Positions 1-7,488 of a stretch of DNA of 64,000 nucleotides are shown here, piece after piece. Source of the stretch: Halalkalirubrum salinum. GTDB taxonomy: Archaea; Halobacteriota; Halobacteria; Halobacteriales; Haloferacaceae. Each line of letters starts with the position of its first letter. The stretch's first letter is position 1. The notes below the pieces were generated by a model, which saw nothing but the letters and a program-made list of their open reading frames with translations, ran no database searches and was not told the origin of the DNA. The stretch is from positions 1 through 64,000 of the forward strand of contig NZ_SRSG01000017.1 in the NCBI RefSeq assembly GCF_005543295.1. Direction: 5' to 3'. The position numbers and the translations under genes are program-made.

Positions 1-107
1 TCGCTATAGTTCGGTCAAGTTCTTCTACAGCCAGTACCCCTCAGTAAAATTTCACAAATAGGGTCTCCAGATTCACACTTCGCTTGGAAGTACGCCCCCA
101 CCACAAG

Positions 108-115
108 AATTATAT
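108..115 (+). promoter_or_regulatory. TATA-like box for the first small gene
   Basis: The sequence AATTATAT lies 24-31 bases before the ATG at 139, in a locally AT-rich patch preceded by a purine-rich stretch that could be the BRE. This spacing places transcription start at or next to the ATG, so the mRNA is probably leaderless. The first hundred bases of the window otherwise show no gene I can support. Confidence 0.5.
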
Positions 116-138
116 CTCTTATACGTATCTGACCCTCC

Positions 139-396
139 ATGTCCCTGTATACCGCTGGGGATCGGGTGAGAATCGAGATCCCCGATCCGAGCGATCCCGA
201 TTTCACCAGGCTCCACGGTGCTTCGGGAACGCTTTATCATATTTCCGATACCTCCGACACGGAAATCGACGACAGTCTCCACCGGGTAATGCTTGACACC
301 GGTGCAGTAGTCGATGTCTTCGAAGAAGACCTCCGGCCGTGGTCAGCTGTCGACGAAACCACTTGGTACGTCGATCGGTACCTTTTGCAAAACTAA
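139..396 (+). CDS. Small haloarchaeal hypothetical protein (85 aa)
   Basis: I do not recognise a named family. The protein starts MSLYTAGDRVRIEIPDP and resembles a short beta-barrel (SH3/KOW-like) fold: a GDRVRI strand near residues 7-12, a G-x-x-GT turn near residue 30, then a DxGxxVDVFEEDLRP strand and acidic tail. It has no signal peptide or membrane segment. The start is favoured by the well-placed TATA-like box 24-31 bases upstream. It converges with the amidohydrolase gene, and an inverted-repeat element begins one base after its stop. Coding potential is supported by acidic composition; the function is unknown. Confidence 0.7.
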   Translation: MSLYTAGDRVRIEIPDPSDPDFTRLHGASGTLYHISDTSDTEIDDSLHRVMLDTGAVVDVFEEDLRPWSAVDETTWYVDRYLLQN

Positions 397-509
397 CTAT
401 AGTAGCGTTTGCAATTATTTTCCCACTTCGATTCAGGAACTACCGGTTCACGTTCTCTCAGACTGTATTTCGAGGTGGCTCTTGCAAAGAGTTGCAAACG
501 TTACTATAG
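397..509. repeat. Inverted-repeat element E1 (18-base arms, 113 bases overall)
   Basis: The left arm at 397-414 (CTATAGTAGCGTTTGCAA) is matched at 17 of 18 positions by the reverse complement of the right arm at 492-509. The arms are separated by 77 bases. Two further TTGCAAA copies lie just outside or inside the arms (385-391 and 482-488). The element fills much of the gap between two convergent genes. It could be a small non-autonomous mobile element, a paired operator or a long hairpin. The rest of the gap (510-618) shows nothing I can name. Confidence 0.6.
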
Positions 510-618
510 CGTCGTCATCAACGCTGCCCACTCTCTCGGTGTTGTGCGTGACTGCCAGACCCAACGCGTTCCGCCTCGTGGCGGTGTGGCAGCCGCAAGC
601 TACTGGGTAGCTCAGACG

Positions 619-1770
619 TTACACGACTCGATCGCCGGCTTTGTACACATGCGTTGGCTCTTGCCACGCAGTCACGTCTTCGTGCGGGTCCGCAGAGAGC
701 ACAACCAGATCCGCAGCGTAGCCCTCCTGGACCTTTCCGAGGCTGTCTTCTCCGAGCAACGTTGCCCCGTTGACCGTTGCGGCTTCGAGTGCATCGCTTG
801 GAGACAGCCCCTGTTCAACCATGGACGCCATCTCAGTTGGAATGTCGGCGAAGAAATTGAACGGTGTGCCGGCGTCGGTTCCCATTGCGATTGTGACCCC
901 GGCGTCGATCGCGTGCTCGAACGCTGATTCCATCCGCTCACCAGCATCCTCGGCCTTTTCGACCGCTGACACTGGAATTCCGGCCTCAACCCCGTTGTCG
1001 ACGATGCCATGAAGCGCGCTCACCGTCGGCACCCAAAACGTCCCGCGATCGGACATCAATTCGGCCGCTTCGCGATCCATGAACGTGCCGTGCTCAACGC
1101 TCGAGATCCCCGCCTTGACGGCGTTTTTGATCCCTTCAGCGCCGTGGGCGTGCGCTGCGGTCGGGACACCAATCGGCTCGGCTGCAGCGGTCAGCGCCTC
1201 GATCTCTTCGCGAGTGAGTTCGGGTGCGCCCGTAACCGCGCCCTCGGTCAGGACCCCACCGGTGGCCATGCACTTGAGTACGTCTGCACCAGCTTTGAGC
1301 TGTTCGCGGGCGGCAGTCCGGACAGCTGTCGGTCCGTCCGCCTCCCGACCAAACCAGTGGCCGTGTCCCCCAGTCATCACAATATTCCGTCCGCAGGCAT
1401 GGACTCGTGGACCAGGCAGAATTCCCGAAGCAACAGCCTCCCGTGCGGCGAGTGCGACATCGTCGGGCGCTCCGAGATCTCGGACTGTCGTCACGCCGGC
1501 TTCGATCGCGGCACCGAGATTCGCTGCCGCTCGGTAGCTCGCTTCGGCGGCACTATCATCTCGAACCGTCGCGACATTGGGCCGACCGTCCATCATCAGG
1601 TGAACGTGCGCATCGATCAATCCGGGGGCGACGACCGAGCCAGAGACATCCGTCTCAGTGTCGCCGTCGAGATCCAGTCCTACCTCAACGATCTGGTCAC
1701 CCTCAATGGCGACATCAGCGCGTCTGGTCCCATCTACGTCCGCGATGTGTCCGCCACGTAGTACGTGCAT
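619..1770 (-). CDS. Metal-dependent amidohydrolase (imidazolonepropionase/prolidase-like)
   Basis: The 383-aa protein belongs to the amidohydrolase superfamily (TIM-barrel metallohydrolases acting on amide or cyclic C-N bonds). After a short beta-sandwich N-terminus it shows DAHVHL (metal-binding HxH), a central Lys in the ADVLKCMATGG segment, HAHG, VEHGTF and TDAGTP, the usual metal ligands in order. It is most like the imidazolonepropionase-related or Xaa-Pro dipeptidase-like subgroup, whose substrates are often unknown. The start at 1770 gives MHVLRGGHIAD, the normal N-terminus; a TTG nine codons upstream is less likely. It is a monocistronic unit, divergent from the dehydrogenase at 1902. 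Confidence 0.88.
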   Translation of the reverse strand: MHVLRGGHIADVDGTRRADVAIEGDQIVEVGLDLDGDTETDVSGSVVAPGLIDAHVHLMMDGRPNVATVRDDSAAEASYRAAANLGAAIEAGVTTVRDLGAPDDVALAAREAVASGILPGPRVHACGRNIVMTGGHGHWFGREADGPTAVRTAAREQLKAGADVLKCMATGGVLTEGAVTGAPELTREEIEALTAAAEPIGVPTAAHAHGAEGIKNAVKAGISSVEHGTFMDREAAELMSDRGTFWVPTVSALHGIVDNGVEAGIPVSAVEKAEDAGERMESAFEHAIDAGVTIAMGTDAGTPFNFFADIPTEMASMVEQGLSPSDALEAATVNGATLLGEDSLGKVQEGYAADLVVLSADPHEDVTAWQEPTHVYKAGDRVV

Positions 1771-1901
1771 GCCTACTCGATACGGGGCGATCAGCAAATA
1801 GCTGCGGATGCCGGCGGTTCGTCATGATTTGCGCGAACCGATCGCGTCCGCAACAATCAAAAGGAGTAACGCTGAGGTGGCTGGCGATCGAGCAACGCAG
1901 T

Positions 1902-2636
1902 ATGACAGCACTAGCAGACCAGTCGGTGTTGCTCACGGGCGCAAGCTCGGGCATCGGAGAGGCGACTGCACACGCACTAGCAGCCGACGGCGCAGATCTC
2001 TCGCTGCTTGCACGCCGCAAAGAGCGGCTCACGACGCTGGCAGACGAACTCGAAGCATCACACGATATCGAGACGCTTGTCGTGCCGACAGATATGCGTG
2101 AGGAGGCAGCCGTCGCGGAGGCAGTCGATCGAACCGCCGAGACCTTTGGTGGAATCGACGTCGTCATCTCGAACGCCGGACTCGGCCGCGGCTCGTCGGT
2201 CGAAGATCTGTCGACGGAAGAGTACCAGGCGATGATGGACACGAACGTCGACGGGAGCTTCTTTTTGACGCGTGCGGTGATCGAACATCTCAGACGCAGC
2301 GAGGGCAATCTCATCTTCGTCGGCAGCTTCGCCGGCAAGTATCCTCGGCCGTTCAATCCCGTCTACGCGGCCTCAAAATGGTGGGTTCGCGGCTTCGCGA
2401 TGAGTGTCGCCGGCCAGGTCGGCGAGGACGGGATTGGGGTGTCGGTTATCAATCCCACAGAGGTTCGTACGGAGTTTGGCTCCAAAGATGGGACTGCCTT
2501 TGAGGATCGATTCGAGCCCGGTGAAGTGACCGAGCCCGAGGAGGTCGCCGAGGCGATCGCCTTTGCAGCCGCTCAGGACAACTCAACAGTCAACGAACTC
2601 GATCTATACCGGCGAGATAAATTCAGCGGCTGGTAG
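1902..2636 (+). CDS. Short-chain dehydrogenase/reductase (SDR)
   Basis: The 244-aa protein is a classical SDR, an NAD(P)-dependent oxidoreductase with one Rossmann domain. Visible motifs in order: the GASSGIG cofactor loop (about residues 11-17), SNAGLG (the NAG motif), a catalytic Ser in FVGSFAG and the YAASK active-site Tyr/Lys, followed by INPTEV. An Arg pair after the second strand (LARRKER) suggests preference for NADPH. The ATG at 1902 is the last sensible start before the fold, and the preceding reading frame overlaps the divergent gene. The substrate cannot be told. It converges with psmA, with four bases between the stops. Confidence 0.9.
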   Translation: MTALADQSVLLTGASSGIGEATAHALAADGADLSLLARRKERLTTLADELEASHDIETLVVPTDMREEAAVAEAVDRTAETFGGIDVVISNAGLGRGSSVEDLSTEEYQAMMDTNVDGSFFLTRAVIEHLRRSEGNLIFVGSFAGKYPRPFNPVYAASKWWVRGFAMSVAGQVGEDGIGVSVINPTEVRTEFGSKDGTAFEDRFEPGEVTEPEEVAEAIAFAAAQDNSTVNELDLYRRDKFSGW

Positions 2637-2640
2637 CCGA

Positions 2641-3429
2641 TTACTCTTCGTCCGACTCGTCGCCATTGGTTTCGTCGTCTGCGTCAGCTTCGTCTTCGTC
2701 TTCGTCTTCATCGCTGATCCCGATCGACTCAAACGCCGCCTCGATTTCATCGACGGTTAAGACGTGGTAGCCGTCATCATCTGTAATCGTCGCGACACTG
2801 ATCTCTTCAGGTTGGAGCTCGTCGTTGGCGACTCTGAGCGATCGGATCGCCAGTTCGACGCCGTCATCAACGGTCGTGTCTTCGGTCCACTCCTCTTCGA
2901 GGAACGACTGGACTTCCGAACTACTACCGCCGATGACAGTCGCTTTCCACTCGTTCGGGGTTCCGGATGGATCCGCACCGAAGAGCCGCGGGGTGCCGTT
3001 GTCAATACCGGCGACGAGCAGCGCAGCACCGTACGGTCTGGTTCCGCCGCGCTGGGTGTTCTCCTGGATGTGATCGGTGACGTATTTGGTCAGCGTTTCG
3101 ACCCCGACCGGCTCGCCGTAGCGGAGCCGGTTCATCTGCGACATCCGACGGGCGAAGTCGATCAACTGGCGGGCATCGGCGACATGCCCGGCGCTTGCGG
3201 TGCCAATATGATCGTCGAGTTTGTGGAGCTTCTCGATGCTTTCGGAGACCATGAGCGACGAGGCGGCCCGGCTCTGTGCGGCGAGCACGACGCCGTCTGC
3301 GGCACGGATGCCAACCGACGGTGCGCCGCGAGAGACCGCCTCGCGGGCGTATTCGACCTGGTAGATCCGGCCGTCAGGAGAAAACAGCGACGTGCCGCGA
3401 TCGTACGCCTGCTGGTCGTTGCCCCTCAT
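2641..3429 (-). CDS. psmA: Proteasome subunit alpha
   Basis: This 262-aa protein is an alpha-type subunit of the 20S proteasome; alpha rings gate the chamber and dock PAN/AAA ATPases. The N-terminal alpha signature is present (DRGTSLFSPDGRIYQVEYA), followed by the Ntn-hydrolase fold without a catalytic N-terminal Thr. The C-terminus is an Asp/Glu-rich tail of about 35 residues, common in haloarchaeal alpha subunits. The start at 3429 (MRGNDQQAYDRG) is used because the upstream extension does not resemble the family. Haloarchaea often carry two alpha paralogues and the sequence does not say which this is. Confidence 0.93.
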   Translation of the reverse strand: MRGNDQQAYDRGTSLFSPDGRIYQVEYAREAVSRGAPSVGIRAADGVVLAAQSRAASSLMVSESIEKLHKLDDHIGTASAGHVADARQLIDFARRMSQMNRLRYGEPVGVETLTKYVTDHIQENTQRGGTRPYGAALLVAGIDNGTPRLFGADPSGTPNEWKATVIGGSSSEVQSFLEEEWTEDTTVDDGVELAIRSLRVANDELQPEEISVATITDDDGYHVLTVDEIEAAFESIGISDEDEDEDEADADDETNGDESDEE

Positions 3430-3575
3430 TGGGCACCTCCACACGCGAGACCGACTGCGTACTGGTTCATCGATTCTGGATATGATTCGCTCATTCAAAA
3501 ACCCTTGTTAAGCGGTCGGATTGTCGATCGCCCGACGGCGGGCGAATTCTTGGTTACGCATCTGCGGCCGCCCGC

Positions 3576-3660
3576 GGTGGGATTGGGATTCGAACCGATC
3601 CGAGACGATCATCCTCACATTCGCTCGGATGCTGCGACTCGTAGGCTTCGAATCTCGCCA
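3576..3660 (-). repeat. tRNA-like repeat A (distal copy)
   Basis: On the minus strand this 85-base unit ends in a T-arm-like segment (GGTTCGAATCCCA) followed by TCCCACC and a G at 3575, matching the 3' end of the neighbouring tRNA-Ser up to its discriminator base; homology stops there. The 5' part differs from the tRNA but is nearly identical to copy B. An internal pairing ATCCGAG/CTCGGAT and an outer pairing GATTCGAA/TTCGAATC are visible. No anticodon arm can be recognised, so it is not a functional tRNA. No protein gene lies between 3430 and 3989. Confidence 0.7.
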
Positions 3661-3723
3661 CAATTTACCGGCTCACGAACTGGCAAGCACAAACAGTGCT
3701 CGCCGTTATGTTCGCCTCACAAT

Positions 3724-3808
3724 CGGTGGGACTGGGATTCGAACCGATCCGAGACGATCATCCTCGCAGTCGCTCGGATGCTGCGACTCGTAGGCTTCGA
3801 ATCCATCC
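3724..3808 (-). repeat. tRNA-like repeat B (proximal copy)
   Basis: This is the second copy of the unit at 3576-3660; about 75 of 80 aligned bases agree. Its 3' portion matches tRNA-Ser(TGA) from the T-loop through the acceptor stem and discriminator G. Its 5' end GGATGGA can pair with five of seven acceptor positions, and a nine-base outer pairing GGATTCGAA/TTCGAATCC is possible instead. It lies 36 bases downstream of the tRNA on the same strand, so the three could share one transcript. Confidence 0.7.
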
Positions 3809-3844
3809 GTGAAACCGCGCGGCGCGTCAGTGCGCCGCGCTTTA

Positions 3845-3927
3845 CGGTGGGACTGGGATTCGAACCCAGGAGGCCGAAGGCCACCTGCTTTCAAGGCAGG
3901 CGCAATAGTCCACTCTGCCATCCCACC
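3845..3927 (-). tRNA. trnS: tRNA-Ser (anticodon TGA)
   Basis: On the minus strand the sequence folds as a class II tRNA of 83 bases. It has a seven-pair acceptor GGTGGGA/TCCCACC, T8, a D-arm starting GGCAGAGTGG, an anticodon arm CTGCCTTGAAAGCAG with anticodon TGA, and a long variable arm (GGCCTTCGGCC core). The T-arm is CTGGG-TTCGAAT-CCCAG and the discriminator is G, as expected for serine. CCA is not encoded. The two tRNA-like repeats lie downstream. Confidence 0.95.
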
Positions 3928-3989
3928 GCGCAAGAACACATACTCAATCGCGAGGTTAATGCGTATCGATCGACAGCGACGGAAATCAC

Positions 3990-4772
3990 TCAGGAAGAAC
4001 TCTCATCCACCGACGATCGATCGATGACAATCGATCGCTCCCCGTCGGTCTCGGCGACAACCAGGCCGTAGTCATATACGAACGACGCGGTGTAGGTGGG
4101 AACGATCCGTTCGGCCGTAAATCGCGCTCGAAGCTGTGGAATGAGCGTCTCGAGATCTGCGCCCCGCTCGACAACCGGCTGCATCGCGAGAAAGTCGGTG
4201 TCAAGTTCCGCGTCCGATGCTCGCTGGGAGAGCGTTTCGAGCGCGGGCGCGTCGTAGCCGTCGGTGAAGTCGATCGGCTCGGTGAATCCCGCGTAGTATA
4301 CCCGACCGTCAAGCGACGGGCCGAGGACGACCTCGTTCGTCCGCAGGCGCATCGCCGCGGTGTCGATAACCGATCGAACCATGAGCGGCGCGGTCCCTGG
4401 AACCGCTGCGACTGATTGTGCACCTTCCTCGCGAAGCAGATGGGTGACGGTGTTCCCAACGCGTGCGGCGTACGTCGAACCCACCTGTGGCTCGAACCGA
4501 ACCGAGCCAACGTCGTCGATCGTGTCCGCGACGATCGCACGCAGTTCGGCTTCGGGTGCAATATCCTGCTGGTGCGCCGCTGGAATTGACTCCTCAGGCC
4601 GATAGTTGACCAGCAGTTCCCCACCCGATCGGTGGATCGCCGAGATCGTATCTCGAAACATTGCCTCGTACAGTTCGGCTGTCTCGGCCTCTGTGAGTGG
4701 GGTGGTCTCGGCAAGCTCCGACAAGACGAGTCCCTCGCGCGGCGGCTCCGCAAGGACTGCGACAACGGTCAT
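3990..4772 (-). CDS. Haloarchaeal conserved protein, possibly DUF2064/glycosyltransferase-A-like
   Basis: The 260-aa protein begins MTVVAVLAEPPREGLVL and contains LTEAETAELYEAM and GGELLVNYRP, a pattern I associate with nucleotide-sugar-transferase-like DUF2064 proteins; that assignment is weak. Later segments include VGNTVTHLL and VVLGPSLDGRVYYAG. No signal peptide or membrane helix is visible. The ATG at 4772 gives the hydrophobic first strand directly; an ATG eight codons upstream is possible. It is divergent from the small membrane protein at 4839, with a shared 66-base promoter gap. The substrate is unknown. Confidence 0.65.
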   Translation of the reverse strand: MTVVAVLAEPPREGLVLSELAETTPLTEAETAELYEAMFRDTISAIHRSGGELLVNYRPEESIPAAHQQDIAPEAELRAIVADTIDDVGSVRFEPQVGSTYAARVGNTVTHLLREEGAQSVAAVPGTAPLMVRSVIDTAAMRLRTNEVVLGPSLDGRVYYAGFTEPIDFTDGYDAPALETLSQRASDAELDTDFLAMQPVVERGADLETLIPQLRARFTAERIVPTYTASFVYDYGLVVAETDGERSIVIDRSSVDESSS

Positions 4773-4838
4773 ACCAACAGTCCGACTGGGATCCATTTGA
4801 ACCCAGTGTTTTAGCCAGTTGCCGTTGAATCTCAATGT

Positions 4839-5033
4839 ATGACCGATCGATCGACACTCGCAATCGCGTGGGTCGCCGTCCTCACTGCCGCGCTGTTCGT
4901 CGTCGCCGCAGTCGGCGGAGCGACTGAACTCGTTGGTAGCGCCGAAGCGATCGCTGTCGCCGCGATCGTGCTCGTGTTTACACTTGGGGTCCTGAGGAAG
5001 GCTCGCGGCGTGCGGTCGACGCCATACTGGTGA
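4839..5033 (+). CDS. Small two-helix membrane protein (64 aa)
   Basis: A 64-residue protein with two hydrophobic segments (about residues 8-28 and 35-52) separated by a short acidic loop, ending in basic residues (RKARGVRSTPYW). It is probably an integral membrane protein of unknown role. The start at 4839 fits the divergent promoter gap; another ATG four bases upstream is out of frame. It stands alone and converges with the uracil-DNA glycosylase-like gene. Confidence 0.6.
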   Translation: MTDRSTLAIAWVAVLTAALFVVAAVGGATELVGSAEAIAVAAIVLVFTLGVLRKARGVRSTPYW

Positions 5034-5081
5034 GTCCGCCCACGGCAGCAACAGAGCGTTGCCAGTGGACCGCTGTCTCGG

Positions 5082-5717
5082 CTATCGGCTCTGTCTACCC
5101 TTCGTTTGGCGGTAGTCACGGCTAAACACGTTTTCGAGAACGTGTGTGACGAACGCGTTAGTCTCTTCGTCGGTTTGCGCTGTCAGGTTGATCATCGGCA
5201 GTAGCTCGAATCCACGGCCACGGAGGGTCGTCGCATGCAGCTCCTCGATCGACAGCGAGCCCGGCCGATAGGTCGTGTAGTCGATCGCAAGCGCATCAAG
5301 CGCGCGCTGACCGATCGGAACGATGAGCTGGGGGTTAATCATCCGAATCTCGCTGTTCAAAAACGGCTCACAGGTGTCGATCTCCGTGTCAGTTGGTTCG
5401 CGATCAGGGTGGCGACACCGCGTGAGATACGTCAAAAAGGCGTTTTGGATGTCTGGCTCTGCGGCATCGGGCTCTGATCTGACGAAGCCCAGGTCCCTGA
5501 GAATCTCTTGGAGCCGCCGCCCTGCCTGGTCACCAGTGAACGGTACGCCCGTCTGCTCGGCACCTTCGGAGGGGCTCACACCCACAAAGAGAAACTCCGC
5601 GCCCACGTCACCGTAGCCGTGGACGATCCGCTCGCGGGCCGCACACAGCTTCGAACAGTTCGTGCAGTTCTCGTCCATGCTGAAGGGGTTCGAGAACGTC
5701 CGCTGATTTGCGTCCAC
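5082..5717 (-). CDS. Uracil-DNA glycosylase superfamily protein
   Basis: The 211-aa protein resembles the family 4/5 uracil-DNA glycosylases, Fe-S proteins that excise uracil from DNA. A Cys-rich N-terminus (CTNCSKLC, about residues 18-25) precedes the motif FVGVSPSEGAEQTGVPF (compare GEAPG-x-x-E-x-x-x-G-x-PF). NAFLTYLTRCRHP and IVPIGQRALDAL follow, with a third Cys (TCEPF) between them. In place of the standard GEAPG the first loop reads GVSPSEG. This is a divergent active site, so uracil specificity is inferred rather than shown. Confidence 0.8.
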   Translation of the reverse strand: MDANQRTFSNPFSMDENCTNCSKLCAARERIVHGYGDVGAEFLFVGVSPSEGAEQTGVPFTGDQAGRRLQEILRDLGFVRSEPDAAEPDIQNAFLTYLTRCRHPDREPTDTEIDTCEPFLNSEIRMINPQLIVPIGQRALDALAIDYTTYRPGSLSIEELHATTLRGRGFELLPMINLTAQTDEETNAFVTHVLENVFSRDYRQTKGRQSR

Positions 5718-5851
5718 ACGATCGCTACTGGGGGAAGCGTCAAAACGTCGTCGGCTTTCTGTTCGATTGACTCGGTGTATTATGCGGAGGCGAAGCCTGT
5801 CTCATGATGATTGATACCAATCAGCGTGTCTGGATCGGTAGCTGGCCACAA

Positions 5852-5859
5852 AACTTATA
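5852..5859 (+). promoter_or_regulatory. TATA-like box for the 52-aa zinc protein
   Basis: ACTTATAC lies 25-32 bases before the ATG at 5884, the right distance for a leaderless haloarchaeal transcript, and is preceded by an A-rich BRE-like stretch (CCACAAA). Confidence 0.5.
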
Positions 5860-5883
5860 CAATCGTTTATGATTGACTCAACT

Positions 5884-6042
5884 ATGCCGGAATGTCAGAA
5901 CTGCGGCGCATTCGTCACCCAGGCATACGCCCGCGTGTTCACACCTGATGGCATGGACCGCCCCCGGGTCTGCCCTCACTGCGAGGATCTCGTTCGTGAC
6001 GGCGCGGGGGTCAGAAAAGCGCGATCGACGCGTAATAACTAG
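5884..6042 (+). CDS. Small zinc-ribbon protein (52 aa, DUF7563-like)
   Basis: The translated protein begins MPECQNCGAFVTQAYARVF and contains CPHC near residue 34. The CxxC pair at each end makes a zinc ribbon typical of very short haloarchaeal proteins (DUF7563, by memory). Function is unknown; such proteins are often suspected to bind nucleic acid or protein partners. The start is fixed by the TATA-like box. The stop overlaps the stop of the convergent HTH gene by four bases. Confidence 0.75.
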   Translation: MPECQNCGAFVTQAYARVFTPDGMDRPRVCPHCEDLVRDGAGVRKARSTRNN

Positions 6043-6239
6043 CTCGCATCATTCGAGAGGACGTAGGAATCTGCGTCCTTCGAAACGACACCCCGCTTTT
6101 GCAGGGTCTTCAGAATGCTGTACAGAGAGATCTTTTTCATATCGAGCTGTTCGTGAAGCTCTGTGATCGTCGCCTTTTCAGTCGTCGACAAATACAGACA
6201 GACGAGCTTTGCCCGAGGTGACTGCAGGCCAGTAGGCAT
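6039..6239 (-). CDS. Small winged-helix DNA-binding protein
   Basis: A 66-aa protein with one winged helix-turn-helix: VCLYLSTTEKATITELHEQL (helices 1-2) and KKISLYSILKTLQKRGVV (recognition helix), then a short wing (DADSYVL). It resembles the TrmB/MarR-like single-domain regulators common in haloarchaea. The start at 6239 (MPTGLQSPRAKL) is preferred; an ATG 16 codons upstream adds an unlikely Lys-rich extension. The target is unknown. Confidence 0.7.
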   Translation of the reverse strand: MPTGLQSPRAKLVCLYLSTTEKATITELHEQLDMKKISLYSILKTLQKRGVVSKDADSYVLSNDAS

Positions 6240-6539
6240 TGTGGGCTTCGATTTGACTTCCGGAATCATCTTCTTAGTACATTGCAATACTTCGACGATA
6301 ATAAAACTGCTCTACGACGATCGACGAAATTCTGTTCGGTTGCCCCAACCGCTCAGGCGAGTAGTTTCGGCTAACTTGGTCGTTTATGTACAGACCTGAG
6401 CCGGGCGATCGGCGCTGTTTTGACATCATATTTCGACCGCTGACGAATATACTGATATTCCGTGATAGTCACAAAAAAATTGATTCTAAGAATATAAGAA
6501 CTACCATCGCGGTTGAGTGTGCGGCCAACGGCGTCGCAG
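6240..6539. other. Gene-free AT-rich interval
   Basis: No gene is supported in these 300 bases. The left part is the promoter side of the HTH gene. The right part, downstream of the UbiA gene, holds two small hairpins (6445-6460, GAATAT/ATATTC; 6483-6493, a perfect 11-base palindrome) and a T-run on the minus strand, listed separately as a terminator. Confidence 0.5.
6473..6493 (-). terminator. Hairpin plus T-run ending the sdh-ubiA operon
   Basis: Read on the minus strand, the palindrome ATTCTTAGAAT is followed three bases later by seven T residues, 47-67 bases after the UbiA stop codon. T-runs are the main archaeal intrinsic termination signal. This fits the end of the sdhCDBA-ubiA transcript, though the hairpin is short. 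Confidence 0.5.
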
Positions 6540-7451
6540 TCAACCAAACAGTACGACGCTAGACGACAACAGGAACGTCGTGACAAATACGAGCATTGCC
6601 GCAACCGTCGGTACGGGCGATCGCTGGCGAGTATAGCTCGTGTATCCCCAGAAAAATACCGGCAGCGACAAAAGTATGCCAATGGTTACAGCCGCCTCAA
6701 TCGCTCCAGACAGCCATCCCAGCGCGGTCGAACCAAGGATGCCGATCAGCCCAATGGCGTACGCGGACCGGAGCCACGACTTTGACCATCGCGTCGCCAG
6801 CGTTCGTTTGCCGACAACTGCGTCTGCTTTGCGGTCCGGCCACGTCGTTGCTAGGAGATTACAGAAGACAGCAAATCCAAACGGGAGAAACGTTGCAACA
6901 ATCGCCAGCGTGACCTGTCCCTCAGTTGCGACGGCAGCGCCGTACACCGGCAACATGATTCCACCAAGAAGCGCGTTGTCTAACTCACCAAACCCGTGCC
7001 ACGCGAGCGGGTATGGCCCGACTGAATACGCCCACCCAAGTACACCCATTGCGACAAGTAGTCCGCCGCTTGCAAGCGCGAGCACCCCTGTCAAAACGGC
7101 GATCGAAGCCACCAACACTCCTGTCAGGCCAGTAGCGACGGCAGCCCCTCGAGCTGTCTGCGGGGACACACCGAGTTCGGGGATCGCACCACTGCCACCA
7201 GAAAACGGAGTCCGCTGAGTCAGCCGATCGGTTCTGGCATCAGCGTACTCGTTCGCGTAGTGGACGCCCAAGGCGACCGGTGCAAAGATCACGAACCCGA
7301 TCGCAAGTCGTTTGATCGAAACAGCACCGCCGTGAGCAACCGCCGTGAAGACTCCCATTGCGTACACTGCGATCATCAATAGCAACTGATCGGGACGGGC
7401 CATCAGCCCCAGCGCGTACAACCGCGTTTTCGCTAGGCGATGACAGGCCAT
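6540..7451 (-). CDS. UbiA-family membrane prenyltransferase
   Basis: The 303-aa integral membrane protein has about eight to nine hydrophobic segments and the first Asp-rich motif NEYADARTD, where Mg-diphosphate binds. It is followed by TPFSGGSGAIPELG, which resembles MenA (1,4-dihydroxy-2-naphthoate prenyltransferase). A second motif, TWPDRKAD (about residue 200), matches the DxxxD of the family. Haloarchaeal membranes use menaquinone, so a quinone-related role next to succinate dehydrogenase is sensible but inferred. The start at 7451 follows the sdhA stop by 37 bases, so it is probably co-transcribed. Confidence 0.85.
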   Translation of the reverse strand: MACHRLAKTRLYALGLMARPDQLLLMIAVYAMGVFTAVAHGGAVSIKRLAIGFVIFAPVALGVHYANEYADARTDRLTQRTPFSGGSGAIPELGVSPQTARGAAVATGLTGVLVASIAVLTGVLALASGGLLVAMGVLGWAYSVGPYPLAWHGFGELDNALLGGIMLPVYGAAVATEGQVTLAIVATFLPFGFAVFCNLLATTWPDRKADAVVGKRTLATRWSKSWLRSAYAIGLIGILGSTALGWLSGAIEAAVTIGILLSLPVFFWGYTSYTRQRSPVPTVAAMLVFVTTFLLSSSVVLFG

Positions 7452-7488
7452 TAATCCAGTCGCACAGAAACAAAAACGTGTCTTTGGC

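Noticed and set aside
1009-1761. 250-codon plus-strand frame opposite the amidohydrolase
   Set aside because: It mirrors the codons of the real gene, is Arg/Cys-rich and lacks a promoter.
3706-4071. Open frames through the tRNA-Ser and tRNA-like repeats containing WDSNP/GFEP-like peptides
   Set aside because: These peptides are the translation of tRNA T-arm sequence, a known source of spurious proteins in databases.
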